Shown here: in pieces, positions 48,372 through 56,838 of the stretch
Layout: every line of letters begins with the position of its first letter
Numbering within the stretch: the stretch's first letter is position 1
Assembly: GCA_963762545.1 (NCBI GenBank)
Contig: CAVXLC010000001.1
Span: 124,001 to 188,000 of the forward strand
DNA: 64,000 nucleotides
From: JABFSM01 sp963762545
GTDB taxonomy: Bacteria; Gemmatimonadota; Gemmatimonadetes; Gemmatimonadales; GWC2-71-9
Direction of reading: 5' to 3'
Made by a program: the position numbers and the translations under genes
Notes under the pieces: generated by a model
Databases searched by the model: none
Told to the model about the DNA's origin: nothing
Seen by the model: only the letters and a program-made list of their open reading frames with translations

Positions 48372-49814
48372 ATGACCGACATCGCCGCCGAGCCGTCCGC
48401 GGAACCCTCCGTCATCGAGCCGCCGCCGCCCACCATCTGGGCCGCGGTGAAGGAGGCGGTCCGCGGCGCCCACCGGCACGACTACACCGCGGGCCCGATC
48501 GGCCGGGCGCTCCTGCTGCTGGCCGTGCCGATGGTGCTCGAGGTGGCCCTGGAGTCGGTCTTCGCCGTCGTGAACGTCTTCTGGGTCGGCCGGCTCGGCG
48601 CCAACGCGATCGCCACGGTCGGCCTGACCGAGGCGATGTTCAGCATGATCTACGCCCTGGGCATGGGGCTGGGCATCGGCGCCACGGCCATGGTGGCCCG
48701 CCGGATCGGCGAGAAGAATCCCGAGGGCGCGGCCCGGGCCGCGGTCCAGGCCATCGCGCTCGGCATCCTGGTGGCGGTGCCCATCGCCGTCGTCGGCGGG
48801 CTCTTCGCGCCGCGGCTGCTCGGGCTGATGGGCGCCTCGCCGGAGGTCATCGCAGGGGGCTCGATGTTCGCGCGGATCATGTTCAGCGGGAACTTCATCA
48901 TCCTGCTGCTCTTCCTGATCAACGCGATCTTCCGGGGCGCCGGCGACGCCACGATCGCCATGCGTTCGCTGTGGATCGCGAACATCTGCAACCTGATCCT
49001 GGACCCGCTGCTGATCTTCGGCCTCGGGCCCTTTCCCCACCTCGGCGTCACCGGCGCCGCGGTCGCCACGACCGTGGGCCGCGGGATGGGCGTGGTCTAT
49101 CAGTTCTACCGGCTCTCCGAGCGTCACAACCGCTTCGTCATCCGGAAGGAGCATCTCCGGCTCGATGTCGCGCTGCTGGGGCGCCTGCTGCGGCTGTCCG
49201 GCACCGGCATCTTCCAAATCCTGATCGGCACCACCAGCTGGGTCGGGCTGGTGCGGGTCATCTCCACCTTCGGGAGCGAAGCCCTGGCCGGCTACACCAT
49301 CGCGATGCGGGTGGTGATGTTCGCGCTGCTGCCATCCTGGGGGATGGCCAACGCGGCGGCCACGATGGTGGGCCAGTCGCTCGGCGCCGGCAAGCCCGAG
49401 CGGGCCGAGCAGTCGGTCTGGATGGCCGGCCGGTACAACCTGGTCTTCCTGGGGCTCATCGGACTGGTGTTCGTGACTTTCGCGCCGGCGCTGATCTCGG
49501 CGTTCACCCGGGAACCGGTGGTGCACGGATATGCGGTCGACTCGCTCCGGATCATCAGCGCCGGCTTCCTGTTCTACGCCTACGGCATGGTGCTGACCAG
49601 CTCCTTCAACGGCGCGGGAGATACCTGGACCCCGACGCTGCTCAACCTGTGCTGCTTCTGGCTCTGGGAGATTCCGCTCGCCTGGGTGCTGTCCAAGCGG
49701 GTCGGCCTGGGTCCCGACGGCGTCGCGATCGCCATCGCTGTCGCGTTTTCGACCCTCGCGGTCGCGAGCTCGGTGCTGTTCAGGCGGGGAACCTGGAAGA
49801 CCCGGAGCGTCTAG
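48372..49814 (+). CDS. MATE-family multidrug/Na+ efflux transporter
   Basis: 480 residues with twelve predicted helices in two similar halves and a soluble N-terminal stretch of about 45 residues. The usual MATE features are present: LLAVPMVLEVALESVFAVVNVFWVGRLG at the start, FLINAIFRGAGDATIAM in the first half, and GMVLTSSFNGAGDTWTPTLLNL in the second. It exports cationic or aromatic compounds by H+ or Na+ antiport. Its stop is 24 bases before the promoter of the cysteine attenuator. Confidence 0.92.
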   Translation: MTDIAAEPSAEPSVIEPPPPTIWAAVKEAVRGAHRHDYTAGPIGRALLLLAVPMVLEVALESVFAVVNVFWVGRLGANAIATVGLTEAMFSMIYALGMGLGIGATAMVARRIGEKNPEGAARAAVQAIALGILVAVPIAVVGGLFAPRLLGLMGASPEVIAGGSMFARIMFSGNFIILLLFLINAIFRGAGDATIAMRSLWIANICNLILDPLLIFGLGPFPHLGVTGAAVATTVGRGMGVVYQFYRLSERHNRFVIRKEHLRLDVALLGRLLRLSGTGIFQILIGTTSWVGLVRVISTFGSEALAGYTIAMRVVMFALLPSWGMANAAATMVGQSLGAGKPERAEQSVWMAGRYNLVFLGLIGLVFVTFAPALISAFTREPVVHGYAVDSLRIISAGFLFYAYGMVLTSSFNGAGDTWTPTLLNLCCFWLWEIPLAWVLSKRVGLGPDGVAIAIAVAFSTLAVASSVLFRRGTWKTRSV

Positions 49815-49838
49815 GCTTGCTCCGCCGGCATTCCCGCC

Positions 49839-49844
49839 TATCTT
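49839..49844 (+). promoter_or_regulatory. TATCTT -10 box of the cysteine leader
   Basis: TATCTT lies 7 nt before the ATG of the leader ORF. TTGCTC, 16 bases upstream of it, is a weak -35. The layout puts the transcription start at or next to the leader start codon, as at the other leaderless genes in this window. Confidence 0.65.
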
Positions 49845-49851
49845 GGATTCC

Positions 49852-49953
49852 ATGCTGACCCACGCGCTCTGCACCTGTACCAGCCGTCACCTCATGTGTC
49901 GCCCCCGGTCGTGGGCGGTGAGCGTGCGTGCGCGCGGCGCGGGATTCCCCTAG
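49852..49953 (+). CDS. Cysteine-codon leader peptide of a transcription attenuator
   Basis: 33 codons, ATG 49852 to TAG 49951-49953. Cysteine is at positions 7, 9 and 16 (TGC, TGT, TGT), the first two within CTCT and the third in LMCRPRSW. The region after codon 19 is Arg/Val/Gly-rich because it also encodes the antiterminator strand. There is no ribosome binding site; the ATG lies 7 nt behind a TATCTT box. Stalling at the Cys codons when Cys-tRNA is scarce is the expected signal. Leaderless Cys-rich upstream ORFs that control sulfur genes are known in Actinobacteria; this one has no evident sequence relation to them. Confidence 0.7.
   Translation: MLTHALCTCTSRHLMCRPRSWAVSVRARGAGFP
49887..49921 (+). 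other. Candidate anti-antiterminator hairpin around the third Cys codon
   Basis: TCACC (49887-49891) can pair with GGTGA (49917-49921), and GCCC (49901-49904) with GGGC (49913-49916), with the third Cys codon (49897-49899) in the bulge. The helix would sequester the 5' strand of the antiterminator. A ribosome stalled at the Cys codon would open it. Confidence 0.45.
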
Positions 49954-49995
49954 ATCCCCTGTAGCGAGAGCCAGGCAGCCTCATCGGCCGCGACC
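49907..49995 (+). promoter_or_regulatory. Antiterminator helix of the cysteine attenuator
   Basis: Bases 49907-49922 can pair with 49980-49995 in 15 of 16 positions, with one G-G mismatch (49915/49987) and two G-U pairs. The 3' strand contains the whole 5' arm of the terminator (49985-49994), so the two structures exclude each other. This mutual exclusion, with the leader ORF overlapping the 5' strand, is the textbook layout of ribosome-mediated attenuation. Confidence 0.7.
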
Positions 49996-50022
49996 CCAAC
50001 GTCGCGGCCGTTTTGTTTTTTT
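49985..50022 (+). terminator. Intrinsic terminator of the cysteine attenuator
   Basis: CGGCCGCGAC, six-base loop, GTCGCGGCCG form a perfect 10-bp GC-rich stem followed at once by TTTTGTTTTTTT (50011-50022). It ends 16 bases before ATG 50039 of the ATP-grasp gene, so it controls that gene and does not close the MATE gene. It is the only hairpin in the window with a long T-run. Confidence 0.9.
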
Positions 50023-50038
50023 ACCCCGGGAGATTCCC

Positions 50039-51004
50039 ATGACCACCGCCACATCCACCCGCGCTCCGTTCGGGATCCTGTACGAGCACCCCGACTGGTT
50101 CCGGCCCCTGTTCACCGAGCTGGAGCTGCGGGGCATTCCGGTCAAGCGGCTCCATGCCGCGGAGCACTGGTACGACCCCTCCTCGCCCCGGCCTCCCTAC
50201 GGGCTGGTGTTCAACCGGATGAGCCCCTCGGCGTACCTGCGCGACGCGGGCCACGCGGTGTTTCTCATCCAGGCCTACCTGGCCCACCTGGAGAGCCACG
50301 GGGTCCGGGTGATCAACGGCAGCCGGGCCTACGCGGTGGAGACCTCGAAGGCGCTGCAGCTGTCACTGCTCCGGCAGCTCGGCCTGCCCCATCCCCGCTC
50401 CCGGGTGATCTCCCGCGCCATCGACGCCCCGGCCGCCGCGCGCGGGCTCCGGTTTCCGGTCGTGGTGAAACCCAATATCGGCGGCAGCGGCGCCGGCGTG
50501 CGGCTGTTCGACAGTGCCGATGCCCTGACCGAAGCCTCGTTCGAGGAGCTGGAGCTCGGCGTGGATCATACGGGGCTGGTGCAGGAGTACGTCCCCGCCG
50601 AGGACGGCCGCATCGTGCGGGTCGAGGTGCTGGGCGGGAGCTTCCTCTACGGCATCCGGGTGTATCCGACCGGCGGCAGCTTCAACCTCTGCCCCGCCGA
50701 CGTCTGCCAGACGGTCGACGGGGCCGAGCTGGTCCGGGGCGCCTGCGCGGTGGACGCGCCGAAGAACGGGATGAAGGTCGAGGAATTCACGCCGCCGGCC
50801 GAGCTGATTCGCGCCGTGGAAGCCATCGCGCGGGCCGCGGGCATCGACGTCGGCGGGATCGAGTACTTCATCGATTCCCGTGACGGCAAGCCGTATTTCT
50901 ACGACATCAACGCGCTGTCGAACTTCGTGGCCGAAGGGCCCCGCGTGGTCGGGTTCGACCCGTTCGTCCGCCTGGTGGACTGGCTCGAGCAGGAGGCGGC
51001 GTGA
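50039..51004 (+). CDS. RimK/LysX-like ATP-grasp ligase
   Basis: 321 residues from ATG 50039, behind GGGAG (50028-50032). After a pre-ATP-grasp domain (about 1-100) come the ATP-grasp elements: the Lys/Gly-rich loop RFPVVVKPNIGGSGAGV (about 138-154), QEYVPAEDGRIVRVEVLGG, and the metal-binding end GIEYFIDSRDGKPYFYDINALSN with Asp and Asn ligands. The family joins a carboxylate to an amine, or sometimes a thiol, through an acyl phosphate. The substrate is unknown. It overlaps the monooxygenase gene (GTGA) and is behind a cysteine attenuator, so it probably belongs to sulfur metabolism. Confidence 0.85.
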   Translation: MTTATSTRAPFGILYEHPDWFRPLFTELELRGIPVKRLHAAEHWYDPSSPRPPYGLVFNRMSPSAYLRDAGHAVFLIQAYLAHLESHGVRVINGSRAYAVETSKALQLSLLRQLGLPHPRSRVISRAIDAPAAARGLRFPVVVKPNIGGSGAGVRLFDSADALTEASFEELELGVDHTGLVQEYVPAEDGRIVRVEVLGGSFLYGIRVYPTGGSFNLCPADVCQTVDGAELVRGACAVDAPKNGMKVEEFTPPAELIRAVEAIARAAGIDVGGIEYFIDSRDGKPYFYDINALSNFVAEGPRVVGFDPFVRLVDWLEQEAA

Positions 51005-52053
51005 CCATGCGCTTCGGCTACTGGCTCCCGGTCTTCGGCGGCTGGCTGCGCAACGTCGCCGACGAAGGCATGGCGGCCCGCTGGGACTACGTCGCCCGTC
51101 TGGCGCGGCGCAGCGAGGAGCTCGGCTTCGATCTGACCCTGATCGCCGAGCTCAACCTCAACGACATCAAGGGACCGGACGCGCCGGCGCTGGACGCCTG
51201 GACCACGGCGTCGGCGCTCGCGGCGGTGACCTACCGGCTCGAGCTCATGGTGGCGGTCCGGCCCACCTTTCACGCGCCGGCGCTGCTGGCCAAGCAGGCC
51301 GCCAACATCGACCACATCAGCAACGGGCGGCTGGCGCTCAACGTGGTTTCGTCCTGGTGGGCCGACGAGGCCCGCCGGTACGGGGTGACCTTCGACGATC
51401 ACGAGGCCCGGTACGACCGGACCGCGGAGTGGCTCGCGGTGGTGGACGGCATGTGGAGCCGGCCCCGCTTCAGCTTCCAGGGAGACTACTACCGCGTGGA
51501 CGACGCCCTGCTCTCGCCCAAGCCGGTCCGGAAGCCGCGCCCGCCGATCTACGCCGGCGGGGAATCCGAGGCGGCCAAGTCGCTCATCGCCCGCACCTGC
51601 GACGCCTACGTCATGCACGGCGATCCGCCCGGCGTCATCGCGGCCAAGGTGTCCGACATGACCGCCCGGCGCGAAGCGGCCGGGCTCGCCCAGGCGCCGC
51701 TGCGGTTCGGCGCGGCGGGGTACGTGGTCTGCCGCGGCACCGAGGAAGCAGCCCGCCGCGAAGTGGCCCGGATCACGGATGTGCGCCAGAGCGCGGCGGG
51801 GTACGCCAACTACGAGGATTGGATGGCGAACACGCGGCTGGAGCAGCGGGTGAGCCTGGAGGACTACTCGGTGTCCAACCGGGGACTCAAGAGCGGGCTG
51901 GCCGGCACGCCGGAGCGGATCGCCGAGCAGATTCTCGAATTCGAACAGGCGGGGCTGGACCTGTTGCTGCTGCAGTTCAGTCCGCAGCTCGAGGAGATGG
52001 AGCGGTTTGCCGAGGAAGTGATTCCGCTGGTGCGTTCGGCACCGGTGGTCTAG
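51001..52053 (+). CDS. SsuD/SfnG-type FMNH2-dependent organosulfur monooxygenase (LLM class)
   Basis: 350 residues from GTG 51001; ATG 51007 is an alternative. It is a bacterial-luciferase-like TIM barrel closest in pattern to dimethylsulfone and alkanesulfonate monooxygenases: FGYWLPVFGGWLR at the start, AKQAANIDHISNGRLALNVVSSWW (about 99-122), FQGDYYRVDDALLSPKPV and PPIYAGGESEAAK in the middle, and GLAGTPERIAEQI near the end. The family frees sulfite or sulfinate from organosulfur compounds under sulfur limitation, with FMNH2 from a separate reductase that is not encoded here. The stop overlaps the convergent DUF4403 stop in CTAG. Confidence 0.85.
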   Translation: MTMRFGYWLPVFGGWLRNVADEGMAARWDYVARLARRSEELGFDLTLIAELNLNDIKGPDAPALDAWTTASALAAVTYRLELMVAVRPTFHAPALLAKQAANIDHISNGRLALNVVSSWWADEARRYGVTFDDHEARYDRTAEWLAVVDGMWSRPRFSFQGDYYRVDDALLSPKPVRKPRPPIYAGGESEAAKSLIARTCDAYVMHGDPPGVIAAKVSDMTARREAAGLAQAPLRFGAAGYVVCRGTEEAARREVARITDVRQSAAGYANYEDWMANTRLEQRVSLEDYSVSNRGLKSGLAGTPERIAEQILEFEQAGLDLLLLQFSPQLEEMERFAEEVIPLVRSAPVV

Positions 52054-53495
52054 CCGCCGCCGTTCTTGGCCTTGAACAGATCGGGACCCAGGTCCAGCCG
52101 GGCCGAGCCGGACGCCCGGGCCCGCAGCACGATGGCATCGGGCCGCACCCGCATGCCGGCGGGCTCCGATTTGTCGATGGTGGCGGACAGGTGCACCCCG
52201 CGGGCCAGTTCGCGGTTCATTTCCTTGACCGCCATGGTCTGAATCCGCCCCATGAGCTCACCGGCGGAGACGGTGGCCTGGTCCCGGAGGAATTCGCGGA
52301 TCGCGTCGCCCTTGAGCCAGGCGACCCCCTGAACCAGCATCCCCGCGCTGGTGGCGTCGAAGTCGAGGTCCGGGACGCTGAGCATCCCGGTGGCGGGATC
52401 GTAGCGCGGGGTGCCCTGGAACCAGATCCGGCCCTGCGCGGTGCCGGAAAAGTCGAGACCCAGCGCCAGCCGTCCCCGTCCCACGCCGAACACGGTCACC
52501 TTCCTGACGACCAGCTCGCCGCCGGCCGCCGCGACTTTCTTCTTCTTGAGCTTCTGGGTGAGCACGGCGCTCATCGTCGCGTAGTCGAACGCGCCCTCCA
52601 CCAGCATGGAGAACCCCTCCACCTCGCGGATCGGCTCCAGCGCAGGGAGCGGAGTCGTGGCCACGACCGGCTTGGGGCCGCTCAGGATCAGCGGCGCCGC
52701 GGAGATACCGACCTGCGCGCCGACGGTTTCCTTGGCGCCCTCCACCTTGCCGAGGTACACCCCGCGCGGCTCGAGCACCAGCCACAGACTGTCGGTGATC
52801 TTGATCGGTTTCTGCAGGTCGACCCAGATCTTCTCCAGCGGCGTGCGCACGTCCAGCTTGGCGAGCTGCCGCTCCAGCGAGGGAATCACGCTCGCGAGGG
52901 CGCCCTCGGCGGCGGACATCACCTTGCCGGTCACGTCCAGGTTGAGGAGCGACACCTCGCACTGGTCCCGCTCGGTCAGGGTGAGCGGCGTGACCCGGAC
53001 CCGCGGGGTCCGGACCTTGAGCCGCCAGTCGGCGCTGAGCCGCGGCACCACCCGCAGCGCGAGCCGGGCGCGGGGCCGCGGGCCCTTGGTGCCGCACTCG
53101 CCGTTGATGTCGGGGCCGATCGGCGGGTCGTACCACCCTCGTCCCTTGTAACTGATGACCGCGGACAGGAGCACCGTGTCCCCCGCGAACGCCACCCTGA
53201 AGGAGCCCCGATCCACTTCGAACGCGAAGGACTTGCGCTTGGAGCCGGCAATGGGCAGCCGCTTCTCGATGTTGCCGAAGTGCCGGGGCACCTCCTGCTC
53301 CAGCGCCGCCACCGCGGCATCCAGATCGAGGGCCAGCGGGGCCACGATGGTGCCCGGGGGCAGGGTCGGGAGGGCGGGGAGTGAATCGGCGTCGAAGCTG
53401 AAGTTCCGGGCCGGCTCCGGCGCGTCCACCCGGCCGCCACCGCCGCACGAGGCGAGGGCCGGGAGCACCAGGACTGTCCAGATTGCAACACGCAT
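52050..53495 (-). CDS. DUF4403 family lipoprotein
   Basis: 481 residues from ATG 53495. The signal peptide (TVLVLPALASCGGGG) has a lipobox ending at Cys17, so the protein is predicted to be membrane-anchored. The body matches the DUF4403 pattern: LALDLDAAVAALEQEVP, ISYKGRGWYDPPIGPDINGECG, and a C-terminal half with repeated amphipathic strands (VRKVTVFGVGRGRLALGLDFSG, GRIWFQGTPRYDPATGMLSV). DUF4403 has a BPI/SMP-like tubular, lipid-binding appearance, but its function is not established. It shares a CTAG with the convergent monooxygenase gene. Confidence 0.85.
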   Translation of the reverse strand: MRVAIWTVLVLPALASCGGGGRVDAPEPARNFSFDADSLPALPTLPPGTIVAPLALDLDAAVAALEQEVPRHFGNIEKRLPIAGSKRKSFAFEVDRGSFRVAFAGDTVLLSAVISYKGRGWYDPPIGPDINGECGTKGPRPRARLALRVVPRLSADWRLKVRTPRVRVTPLTLTERDQCEVSLLNLDVTGKVMSAAEGALASVIPSLERQLAKLDVRTPLEKIWVDLQKPIKITDSLWLVLEPRGVYLGKVEGAKETVGAQVGISAAPLILSGPKPVVATTPLPALEPIREVEGFSMLVEGAFDYATMSAVLTQKLKKKKVAAAGGELVVRKVTVFGVGRGRLALGLDFSGTAQGRIWFQGTPRYDPATGMLSVPDLDFDATSAGMLVQGVAWLKGDAIREFLRDQATVSAGELMGRIQTMAVKEMNRELARGVHLSATIDKSEPAGMRVRPDAIVLRARASGSARLDLGPDLFKAKNGGG

Positions 53496-53612
53496 GTGAA
53501 GCCTCAACCGCGCGGCGCCTGGCGCGCTCAACGTTGTCCGGCGTGGAAACATAGAGTAAGCTATCTCGCCCCGCTGGTGCGACAATCCGAGGCCTCCCTC
53601 CTGGAGCCATAC

Positions 53613-56600
53613 ATGCTCGAGCCCGTATCGGCGCTCCGCCGTGCGTTGTGTCTTCTCGTCATCGCCACCCCGCTCCTGGGACAGGCGCCCGCGGCCCCGG
53701 CCGCCAAACCCGATACGGCCCGGCCGGGCGGTCCGTTCGACCGGCTGCGCTTCCGGGTGATCGGCCCCGCCGCCCCCAGCGGACGCATCGATGATTTCGC
53801 GGTGTTCGAGAAGAACCCCGCGATCTTCTACGTGGCGAGCGCCACCGGCGGCGTCTGGAAGACGGTCAACAACGGCACCACCTTCACGCCGGTCTTCGAC
53901 CATCAGAGCGTGAGCTCGATCGGCGACGTGACCATCGCGCCCAACGACCCCAATGTGGTGTGGGTCGGCACCGGCGAATCCAACAACCGGCAGAGCTCGT
54001 CCTGGGGCGACGGCGTGTACAAGAGCACCGACGGGGGACGGAGCTGGAAGAACATGGGCCTCACCGAGTCGCGGCAGATCCCCCGCATCGTGGTGGACCC
54101 GGTCGACAACGACGTGGTGTACGTGGCCGCTCTGGGCGACCTCTGGAAGGCCGGCGGGGAGCGCGGCATCTACAAAACCGGCGACGGCGGCATGACCTGG
54201 ACCCGGGTGCTCGACGCCGGCCCCGACGCCGGCGGGACCGACCTGGTCATGGATCCGTCCAACAACAAGGTGCTGTATGCCGCCACCTACCAGCGGCGGC
54301 GGGCCAGCTGGGGGTTCAACGGCGGCGGTCCCAACAGCGCCATCTGGAAGACAGTGGACGGCGGTCGCAGCTGGAGCAAGCTGGAGAACGGCATTCCCGC
54401 CGGCGACAAGGGACGGATCGGACTCGATGTCTACCGCCGGAATCCCAGCATCGTGTACGCCCGGGTCGAGCATCCCAAGCAGGGCGGGGTGTACCGCTCC
54501 GAGGACGGCGGCGCCAGCTGGAACAAGATGAGCGCCACCAATCCGCGGCCCATGTACTTCTCCCAGATCCGGATCGACCCCAACGACGACAAGCGGATCT
54601 ACGTCCCCGGCACGATGCTGCATCTGTCCGAAGACGGCGGCAAGACCTTCAACAACAACGCCGCCGAGAAGATCCACGTGGACTTTCACGCGGCCTGGAT
54701 CGACCCCAACAACTCCGATCACGTGATGATCGGCGGCGACGGCGGGGTCGGCGTGTCCTACGATCGCTCCAGGACCTACGTCTGGCTGCCCAATCTGCCA
54801 GTGGGGCAATTCTATCATGTGGCCTACGACAACCAGACGCCCTACACCGTCTGCGGCGGTCTCCAGGACAACGACTCCTGGTGCGGTCCCAGCCAGGTCC
54901 GGAGCCGGGACGGCATCGGCCAGGATGAGTGGTTCGTGGTCCAGGGCGGCGACGGCTTCGTCTCGATGATCGATCCGGTCGACCCCCGGATCATCTACGC
55001 CGAGTCGCAGGAAGGCTTCATGGCGCGGGTGGACCGGACCACCAACGAGCGGAAGTCGATCAAGCCCGAGGCGCCGGTCAGCGACACCGCCATCCGCTTC
55101 AACTGGGACACGCCGTTCCTGATCTCGCCGCACGATCCGGCCACGATCTATATCGGCGGGCACCGGCTCTACCGCTCCCGGGACCGGGGCCACTCCTGGA
55201 AGGCGATCAGCCCCGATCTGAGCCTGGGCATCAACCGCGACACGGTGGCCCTGATGGGCGTGAAGGGCAAGGACATCACCGTCGCCAAGAACGACGGCGT
55301 GAACGATTTCGGCACCCTGTTCACCATCGCCGAGTCGCGCCGGGTGGCCGGCCTCCTCTACACCGGCTCCGACGACGGCCAGGTGCAGGTGTCGCGGGAC
55401 GCGGGCGGATCGTGGAACAATCTGACCGGCCGGATTCCCGGCGCGCCGCGCCTCGCCAACGTCTCCAAGGTCGAGCCATCGAAATTCGCCGACGGCACGG
55501 TGTACGTCACTTTCGACGGCCATAAAGTCGGCGACTACGGTACCTACGCCTACGTCAGCACCGACTTCGGGCAGGGCTGGAAGTCCATCGCCGGCGACCT
55601 GCCCAAGGGCCAGGTGGTCCGGACCATCACCGAGGATCTGAAGAATCCCGACGTGCTGTACCTCGGCACCGAAAGCGGTTTGTGGGTGACGGCGGACCGG
55701 GGCAAGACCTGGATCAAGGTGGCCGGCTCGCTGCCCACCGTGCCGGTGTACGAGATCACCCTGCATCCGCGCGACAACGATATGATCCTGGCGACCCACG
55801 GGCGCGCGATCTGGATCCTGGACGACCTCGCCCCGTTCCAGCAGTACGCGGCGGCCAAGGCGGCGGGCAATTTCCTCTTCGACATCGAGCCCGCGACCCA
55901 GCGCAGCATCGCCGACGACCGGGAGCGCGGCTTCGAAGGCAACATGCTGTGGCTGGGGCAGAACCCTCCCTTCGGGGCGCGGATTCTCTATCACCTCGGC
56001 GCCAAGGCGGATAGCGTGGCGATCGTGGTCAGGGACGCGAGCGGGGCCACCGTGCGCACCCTCCGGGGCAACGCCACGAAGGACGGGCTCGCGGCGGGCG
56101 TCAACTCGGCGGTCTGGGATCTCCGGGTCGAGCCGATACCCGGGCCGGCGCCCGCCACGCCGCCGCCGCCGGGCGCCAATCCGGACGGCAACGTTACCGA
56201 GGGGCCCCTGGTGCTCCCGGGCGAATACCAGGTCGCGCTGGTCCTCAACGGCAAGGAGGCGGGCAGCGGCAAGGTCCGGGTGCTGGGCGAGCCGGACATC
56301 GTGATCAGCGACGCCGATCGCCGGGCCCGCTACGATGCGCTCAAGGAGCTGCAGGCGCTGGGCAACCGGGTGCAGCACGCCTCGGCCGCGGTTCGGAAGG
56401 CCAATGACCAGCTGACCCAGATCAAGGCCGCCCTGACCGACAGCGCGGCGATTCCGGCGGCGGTCAAGGCGACCCTCGACTCCCTGACCAAGGCGCTCGA
56501 GCCGCTCAAGAAGCAGTTCGGCATCGGGCTCGATTTCTCGTCGCCTGATTTCGACTTCAACGAGTTCCGGAGGAACCTCGGCTTCCGGGTCGGCAACCTC

Positions 56601-56837
56601 ACCGGCGGGCTCGAGGGGGCCACCGCGCCCGCGAGCGAGGACGAAACGCGCCAGATCGGCGAGCTCCGGAAAGATGTTCCCGGAGCCGTCGCCGCGGTGA
56701 ATGCATTCATGGCTCGCCTCCCCGCGTTCTACAAGCAGCTCGCCGAGGCGGGTCTGTATCCGGTGGCGCCCAAGGCGGTGCCGCCGGATGGCGGGGACAA
56801 CGAACGCACCACGACCGTTACCAAAGGCAGGAACTGA
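53613..56837 (+). CDS. VPS10/sortilin-like BNR-repeat exported protein
   Basis: 1074 residues from ATG 53613, behind GGAG; the frame continues upstream but only antisense to the DUF4403 gene's 5' end. The signal peptide ends ATPLLGQ. About ten Asp-box/BNR repeats (STDGGRSW, TGDGGMTW, SEDGGASW, SRDRGHSW, TADRGKTW) form a ten-blade-like sortilin propeller to about residue 750, followed by an Ig-like domain and a C-terminal coiled-coil (LKELQALGNRVQHASAAVRKAND). No sialidase catalytic residues can be assigned. The amidohydrolase starts 1 nt behind its stop, so they form an operon. Confidence 0.9.
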   Translation: MLEPVSALRRALCLLVIATPLLGQAPAAPAAKPDTARPGGPFDRLRFRVIGPAAPSGRIDDFAVFEKNPAIFYVASATGGVWKTVNNGTTFTPVFDHQSVSSIGDVTIAPNDPNVVWVGTGESNNRQSSSWGDGVYKSTDGGRSWKNMGLTESRQIPRIVVDPVDNDVVYVAALGDLWKAGGERGIYKTGDGGMTWTRVLDAGPDAGGTDLVMDPSNNKVLYAATYQRRRASWGFNGGGPNSAIWKTVDGGRSWSKLENGIPAGDKGRIGLDVYRRNPSIVYARVEHPKQGGVYRSEDGGASWNKMSATNPRPMYFSQIRIDPNDDKRIYVPGTMLHLSEDGGKTFNNNAAEKIHVDFHAAWIDPNNSDHVMIGGDGGVGVSYDRSRTYVWLPNLPVGQFYHVAYDNQTPYTVCGGLQDNDSWCGPSQVRSRDGIGQDEWFVVQGGDGFVSMIDPVDPRIIYAESQEGFMARVDRTTNERKSIKPEAPVSDTAIRFNWDTPFLISPHDPATIYIGGHRLYRSRDRGHSWKAISPDLSLGINRDTVALMGVKGKDITVAKNDGVNDFGTLFTIAESRRVAGLLYTGSDDGQVQVSRDAGGSWNNLTGRIPGAPRLANVSKVEPSKFADGTVYVTFDGHKVGDYGTYAYVSTDFGQGWKSIAGDLPKGQVVRTITEDLKNPDVLYLGTESGLWVTADRGKTWIKVAGSLPTVPVYEITLHPRDNDMILATHGRAIWILDDLAPFQQYAAAKAAGNFLFDIEPATQRSIADDRERGFEGNMLWLGQNPPFGARILYHLGAKADSVAIVVRDASGATVRTLRGNATKDGLAAGVNSAVWDLRVEPIPGPAPATPPPPGANPDGNVTEGPLVLPGEYQVALVLNGKEAGSGKVRVLGEPDIVISDADRRARYDALKELQALGNRVQHASAAVRKANDQLTQIKAALTDSAAIPAAVKATLDSLTKALEPLKKQFGIGLDFSSPDFDFNEFRRNLGFRVGNLTGGLEGATAPASEDETRQIGELRKDVPGAVAAVNAFMARLPAFYKQLAEAGLYPVAPKAVPPDGGDNERTTTVTKGRN

Positions 56838-56838
56838 T

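Noticed and set aside
49985..50022. Terminator belonging to the MATE gene
   Set aside because: It lies 170 bases after the MATE stop and behind a separate promoter and leader ORF, and its 5' arm takes part in an alternative helix.
49815..50038. Riboswitch or T-box in the leader before the ATP-grasp gene
   Set aside because: No recognisable aptamer or T-box sequence; the Cys-codon ORF with competing helices explains the region better.
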